DNA from: Prevotella sp. UBA2755
Lineage (GTDB): Bacteria > Bacteroidota > Bacteroidia > Bacteroidales > Bacteroidaceae
Assembly (NCBI GenBank): GCA_002353225.1
Contig: DEJF01000063.1
Location: 102,162-112,008 of the forward strand
Length of the DNA stretch: 9,847 nt
Direction: 5' to 3'
A program made the position numbers and the translations under genes. Below the pieces are notes generated by a model that saw only the letters and a list, made by a program, of their open reading frames with translations, did not search any database and was not told where the DNA came from. Positions 8,301 to 9,847 of the stretch are shown piece after piece (positions within the stretch are counted from its first letter, which is position 1; the number at the start of each line of letters is the position of its first letter).

Positions 8301-8519
8301 GCCAATGGTGACGGGAAGGTGAACGTGACGGATATCGTGGAGATAGTGAACTATATCTTGGGACATCCTTCGGATAAGTTCCTCTTTGAGATTGCTGATG
8401 TCAATGGTGACGGAGTGGTGAACGTGACGGACATCGTGATGGTTGTGAATATCATCTTGTCGTCGGATGCCCATGAGTTGACGGACGGTGAGGCGGATGC
8501 CGTCCTTCACATGGAATAA
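5310..8519 (+). CDS. Large secreted protein: BspA-like LRR, beta-helix-like region, seven Ig-like modules, dockerin-like C-terminus
   Basis: The 1069-residue product starts with a Sec signal peptide (residues 1-21, probable cleavage at VKA-DN). A short BspA-type leucine-rich repeat follows (about 60-155), with AIGDYAFQGATVTSVKLP, RIGKFAFNDCTGLTVFTLP and SIGYRAFYCCDKL. Residues about 188-375 are rich in short beta repeats (LTIKGNITGKGFHGI, VTIAGTGKLTLSGSG) and resemble the beta-helix carbohydrate-binding modules of gut-bacterial proteins; this is a tentative call. Seven Ig-like (Big2-type) modules of 81-88 residues start near 383, 466, 554, 641, 729, 816 and 904. An acidic EEESEPEP linker leads to a dockerin-like domain (996-1050) with two calcium loops, DANGDGKVNVTD and DVNGDGVVNVTD. 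It is therefore exported and probably adhesive or assembled by its dockerin. No catalytic domain is visible, and no cohesin is encoded here. Real substrate or partner is unknown. The start is the only ATG next to the signal peptide and sits 45 nt after the -7 box. Confidence 0.95.
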   Translation: MKKKMIIMLVAMFCIVASVKADNFTFGDINYKILSDEEVEVIAPVSGKYAGDIVIPRDVLYNSKTYRVTAIGDYAFQGATVTSVKLPSSGIVRIGKFAFNDCTGLTVFTLPETITSIGYRAFYCCDKLQHLYAYAKDPKAYHPENEAFSYINRAGNVCTLHVPSDCSRTYQADETFRIFTKTEEFVYDYALIIAGKKVTDNNKSDVLGDGAVNYDPTTKKLTIKGNITGKGFHGIDNDIDGLTIYTASDAIVEAGTMVPVISKGRVTIAGTGKLTLSGSGYYAIQADGDVTIDHANLILSGSRTGMMVTNHNLSINRSSLDVNVQSTAVIVVGAGKTIQLTDCYLKEPEGCYIHEGSDETVIMDQNNARSKKVVIAPGTPPADNGLAISATEATAILGKDFEKPTVTNPYGLSLEWKSSDVSVASVDQAGNVYLSAPGKTTITATFAGDSEYKAGSISYQLKVTSYCRLEFGIKDMTVTMGTPFTLPELNNPYHLALTYASSYENVATVNKTTGEVTLVGPGVTAITASWPGDEFIMEGSATYYLTVKKPDPVANDLAFSVDEVTAKIGVEFVEPTLSNPHALPLVWTSSEPSVATLNQSGKVTLASPGNTVITAAFEGNDDYEAGSVCYLLMVQKGDKIANGLAFTLEKVTAALGAAFETPELINPNNLPVTYSSSYVNVATVNETTGEVTLVGPGTTAISASFAGNDDFLAGEVIYYLTVQYGDAVDNGLAFSVSEVTVKMGEGFDTPLLTNPHDLKVIWTSSDGNVAVVDENGGVDLVAPGITTISASFAGDYQYLAGSASYVLKVLKGAPVDNGLAFSLEEVTAKIGTTYELPKLINPNNLPVTYTSSYENVATVNEKTGEVTLVGPGCTAISAIFAGNEDFLAGEVIYYLTVLKADAVDNGLAFSVSEVTAKMGEKFESPQLTNPHDLMVIWTSSDTNVALVDEHGVVYLLAPGTTTISASFVGDYQYLAGSASYTLTVEEESEPEPVVSGDANGDGKVNVTDIVEIVNYILGHPSDKFLFEIADVNGDGVVNVTDIVMVVNIILSSDAHELTDGEADAVLHME
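7230..8261 (+). repeat. Duplicated two-module block of the Ig-like array, 525-bp period
   Basis: Modules 4-5 (from 7230) and 6-7 (from 7755) are near copies offset by exactly 525 bp, or 175 codons. Long stretches match, for example the codons for GEVTLVGPG and for FLAGEVIYYLTV, and those for DNGLAFSVSEVT. Modules 1-3 (from 6456) are more diverged. The pattern implies recent duplication of an A-B module pair, and the block could expand or contract by recombination. Confidence 0.85.
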
Positions 8520-8620
8520 GGGTGGTGGAGGCATTGTAGAATAATCACTAAAATGTCACTCCAGTTACTTAAAATAATCTAAATCGGCGGGTCTTTAGAG
8601 CGAAATGATGGGGAAATCAC

Positions 8621-8628
8621 TATCTTTG
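8621..8628 (+). promoter_or_regulatory. Predicted promoter -7 box of the OmpA-family lipoprotein gene
   Basis: TATCTTTG matches TAnnTTTG and is identical to the purL -7 box. Transcription would start near 8635, about 28 nt before ATG 8663. A TTTA at 8594-8597 is a weak and rather distant -33 candidate. The stretch 8520-8620 shows no terminator hairpin for the preceding gene, so some read-through is possible. Confidence 0.65.
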
Positions 8629-8639
8629 CACACGTATTC

Positions 8640-8651
8640 ATGTTTAATTAA
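8640..8651 (+). other. Three-codon upstream mini-ORF (M-F-N-stop)
   Basis: ATG-TTT-AAT-TAA lies close to the predicted transcription start, with its stop 11 nt before the main ATG at 8663. It parallels the mini-ORF at 5286-5297. No expression evidence; it may be chance. Confidence 0.25.
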
Positions 8652-8662
8652 GACCATTTGAA

Positions 8663-9502
8663 ATGATGAAGAAAATGTTTTTTATGATGACGGTAGCGAC
8701 TGCGACATTGTTGATGAGCAGTTGCGCGTCAAAAAAAGATCTGACAGCATGTCAGGAGGAGAATAAGGCTCTGCAGGCTAACTATACAGATACAAAGGAG
8801 CAACTGGCTGCCTCAAAAGCACGTGTGGCAAGCCTGGAACAGCAACTCGCCCAGCAGGAGAAGGCTACCGACGCCTTGCAGGTGGCTCTCGACAAGAGTC
8901 TCACGAATGCCAGCCAGAACAATATCAGTATCGAGAAACTGGTCGACCAGATTAATGAGTCTAACCAGTATATCCGTCATCTGGTGGAGGTGAAGTCGAA
9001 GAGCGACTCCCTCAATATGGTGCTGACCAACAACCTTACCCGTTCCCTCTCTAAGGAGGAACTGAAAGAGGTTGACGTGCAGGTACTTAAAGGCGTGGTG
9101 TATATCTCTCTGGCTGATAACATGCTCTACAAGAGCGGCTCTTACGAGATTAACGACCGTGCTTCAACGACCTTGTCGAAGATTGCCAAGATTATCAAGG
9201 ACTACAAGGATTATGACGTGCTGATCGAAGGTAACACCGATGATGTGCCCATCAAACGTGAGAATATCCGCAACAACTGGGACCTCTCTTGTCTGCGCGC
9301 CTCTTCCGTCGTACAGGCTCTTCAGAACCAATACGGTGTTGATCCTAAGCGTCTTACCGCTGGTGGCCGTGGTGAGTATAATCCTCTTCAGCCTAACACT
9401 TCCGAACTTGGCAAGCAGCGTAATCGTCGCACCCAAATCATCATTACTCCGAAACTCGATGAGTTTATGGATCTGATTGGTCAGGCTCCTGACGAGGACT
9501 AA
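8663..9502 (+). CDS. OmpA-family peptidoglycan-associated lipoprotein with N-terminal coiled coil
   Basis: The 279-residue product has a lipoprotein signal peptide with lipobox LMSSC, so Cys21 should be lipidated and the protein membrane-anchored. Residues about 28-110 are rich in Q, E, K and A with heptad character (EENKALQANY, ASLEQQLAQQEK), predicting a coiled-coil stalk. An OmpA_C/MotB-like domain covers about 135-265: GNTDDVPI (190-197) with the aspartates 193/194 and LSCLRASSV with Arg212 correspond to the peptidoglycan diaminopimelate-binding pair, followed by RLTAGGRGEYNPL and KQRNRRTQIIITP. It should tether the outer membrane to the cell wall. No flagellar context supports a MotB role. 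Two ATGs are adjacent (8663 and 8666); the first is given, but either may be used. Its own promoter lies just upstream and a strong hairpin follows. Confidence 0.93.
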   Translation: MMKKMFFMMTVATATLLMSSCASKKDLTACQEENKALQANYTDTKEQLAASKARVASLEQQLAQQEKATDALQVALDKSLTNASQNNISIEKLVDQINESNQYIRHLVEVKSKSDSLNMVLTNNLTRSLSKEELKEVDVQVLKGVVYISLADNMLYKSGSYEINDRASTTLSKIAKIIKDYKDYDVLIEGNTDDVPIKRENIRNNWDLSCLRASSVVQALQNQYGVDPKRLTAGGRGEYNPLQPNTSELGKQRNRRTQIIITPKLDEFMDLIGQAPDED

Positions 9503-9538
9503 ACACCTTTTATTTACGAAGCCCCGACCTTCGACCTT

Positions 9539-9577
9539 TGAAGGCGGCACCCCCGACTCTCGGGGGTGCCGCCTTCA
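9539..9577 (+). terminator. Strong GC-rich hairpin after the OmpA-family gene, possible terminator
   Basis: Bases 9539-9556 and 9560-9577 pair perfectly over 18 bp around a 3-nt CTC loop. The stem is very GC-rich (core GGCGGCACCCCCGA). It starts 36 bp after the TAA of the OmpA-family gene. There is no T tract on either side, so it is not a canonical intrinsic terminator. It may stop transcription, protect the mRNA 3' end, or be a dispersed palindromic repeat. Its 3' arm overlaps the first unit of the following 22-bp repeat. Confidence 0.55.
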
Positions 9578-9656
9578 CATTGAGGAAACAGCATCGTCAC
9601 AGGCAGGAAGCGGCATCGTCACTTTGAGGAAGCGACTCCTTCACAGGCAGGAGGTA
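9569..9656. repeat. Four diverged 22-bp tandem units
   Basis: TCAC occurs at 9575, 9597, 9619 and 9641, exactly 22 bp apart, each followed by a matched block: ATTGAGGA, AGGCAGGA, TTTGAGGA and AGGCAGGA. GCATCG precedes two of the units. Units 1 and 3 resemble each other, as do 2 and 4, giving a 44-bp higher-order period. No coding role is apparent. Confidence 0.75.
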
Positions 9657-9662
9657 TGGGCT

Positions 9663-9753
9663 TCGGAACAAAACAAGTTGTTTTGTTCTCAAAGAAGGCA
9701 TCCCTTTCATCGATTAAGATCATCCTAATCGGAACAAAACAAGTTGTTTTGTT
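9663..9753. repeat. Two identical 25-bp direct repeats, each with a perfect 21-bp odd palindrome
   Basis: The 25-bp sequence at 9663-9687 recurs exactly at 9729-9753. It is TCGG followed by a palindrome made of the arm AACAAAACAA, a central G and the reverse-complement arm (9667-9687 and 9733-9753). The copies are 66 bp apart, three times 22, and lie on the same 22-bp grid as the preceding tandem units (9575 plus 88 gives 9663). A 6-bp inverted repeat (CGATTA 9711-9716, TAATCG 9726-9731) lies between them. No gene is nearby on the right. Confidence 0.9.
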
Positions 9754-9847
9754 AATGGAGAAATCATGGGTATTTTATACCGAAAGTACCTCTCCTTGTC
9801 ACCCTTGCCACCTCGTTGTTACTCGCAACTGCCTGATAACTAAATAG
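9754..9847 (+). other. No convincing gene; possible remnant of a signal-peptide coding sequence
   Basis: Frame 9786-9833 reads VPLLVTLATSLLLATA before a TGA, which looks like the hydrophobic core and AxA end of a signal peptide, but this frame has no start codon. The ATG at 9766 (MGILYRK) is in another frame, and all three frames close by 9847. This could be a gene start broken by a frameshift and truncated, or chance. An ORF starting at 9656 runs through here but is mostly repeat sequence. Confidence 0.2.

Noticed and set aside
8001..8534. 177-codon minus-strand open frame opposite the Ig and dockerin region
   Set aside because: It is antisense to repeat modules and its own repeats (HHDVRHVHH-type) mirror the DNA repeats of the real gene.
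8663..9502. Flagellar motor protein MotB
   Set aside because: The C-terminal domain is shared by OmpA and MotB, but a lipobox and coiled coil replace the MotB transmembrane segment, and no motor gene is adjacent.
9656..9847. 63-codon open frame at the right edge
   Set aside because: Its GTKQVVL motif appears twice only because the 25-bp repeat recurs at a 66-bp (in-frame) spacing; no promoter, ribosome site or family resemblance.

Overview
The window looks like a chromosomal segment from a Bacteroidetes bacterium, most likely Bacteroidales and Prevotella-like. The evidence is the Bacteroides-type -7 promoter motif TAnnTTTG upstream of all three transcription units, A-rich ribosome-binding regions without clear Shine-Dalgarno sites, a BspA-like leucine-rich-repeat protein with bacterial Ig-like modules, and an OmpA-type lipoprotein. 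The assignment is from recognition only; no search was run. There is no rRNA, tRNA, CRISPR array, insertion sequence or phage gene.

Left half, minus strand (5120 down to 132): an apparent three-gene operon. purL, the large single-chain phosphoribosylformylglycinamidine synthase of purine synthesis, comes first. Its TGA overlaps the ATG of a half-size chromate-transporter-family (CHR) gene, and a second half-size CHR gene follows 47 bp later. The two CHR proteins probably form one heteromeric transporter whose real substrate is unknown. The operon ends in a four-unit array of 21-bp odd palindromes on a 22-bp period (43-130).

Right half, plus strand: a divergent promoter region (5080-5309) leads into a 1069-residue secreted protein. 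It has a signal peptide, a short BspA-like LRR, a beta-helix-like region, seven Ig-like modules in strict A-B alternation, and a complete C-terminal dockerin-like domain. It is followed by a 279-residue OmpA-family lipoprotein with an N-terminal coiled coil, a peptidoglycan-tethered envelope protein. The two genes have separate promoters and probably form independent units.

The last 345 bp (9503-9847) hold no convincing gene. They hold an 18-bp perfect hairpin, a 22-bp tandem repeat, two copies of another 21-bp odd palindrome in phase with that 22-bp grid, and a possible remnant of a signal-peptide coding sequence.

The most interesting layer is the repeats. Several short repeat families of intergenic type recur here. 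At least two are embedded in frame inside the conserved gene purL (a heptamer array and a GC-rich hairpin element), and another heptamer array forms the junction of the two CHR genes. The 21-bp palindromes on a 22-bp grid occur at both ends of the window with unrelated sequences. No new defence or metabolic system is evident; the novelty is in the repeat biology and in the purL-CHR coupling.
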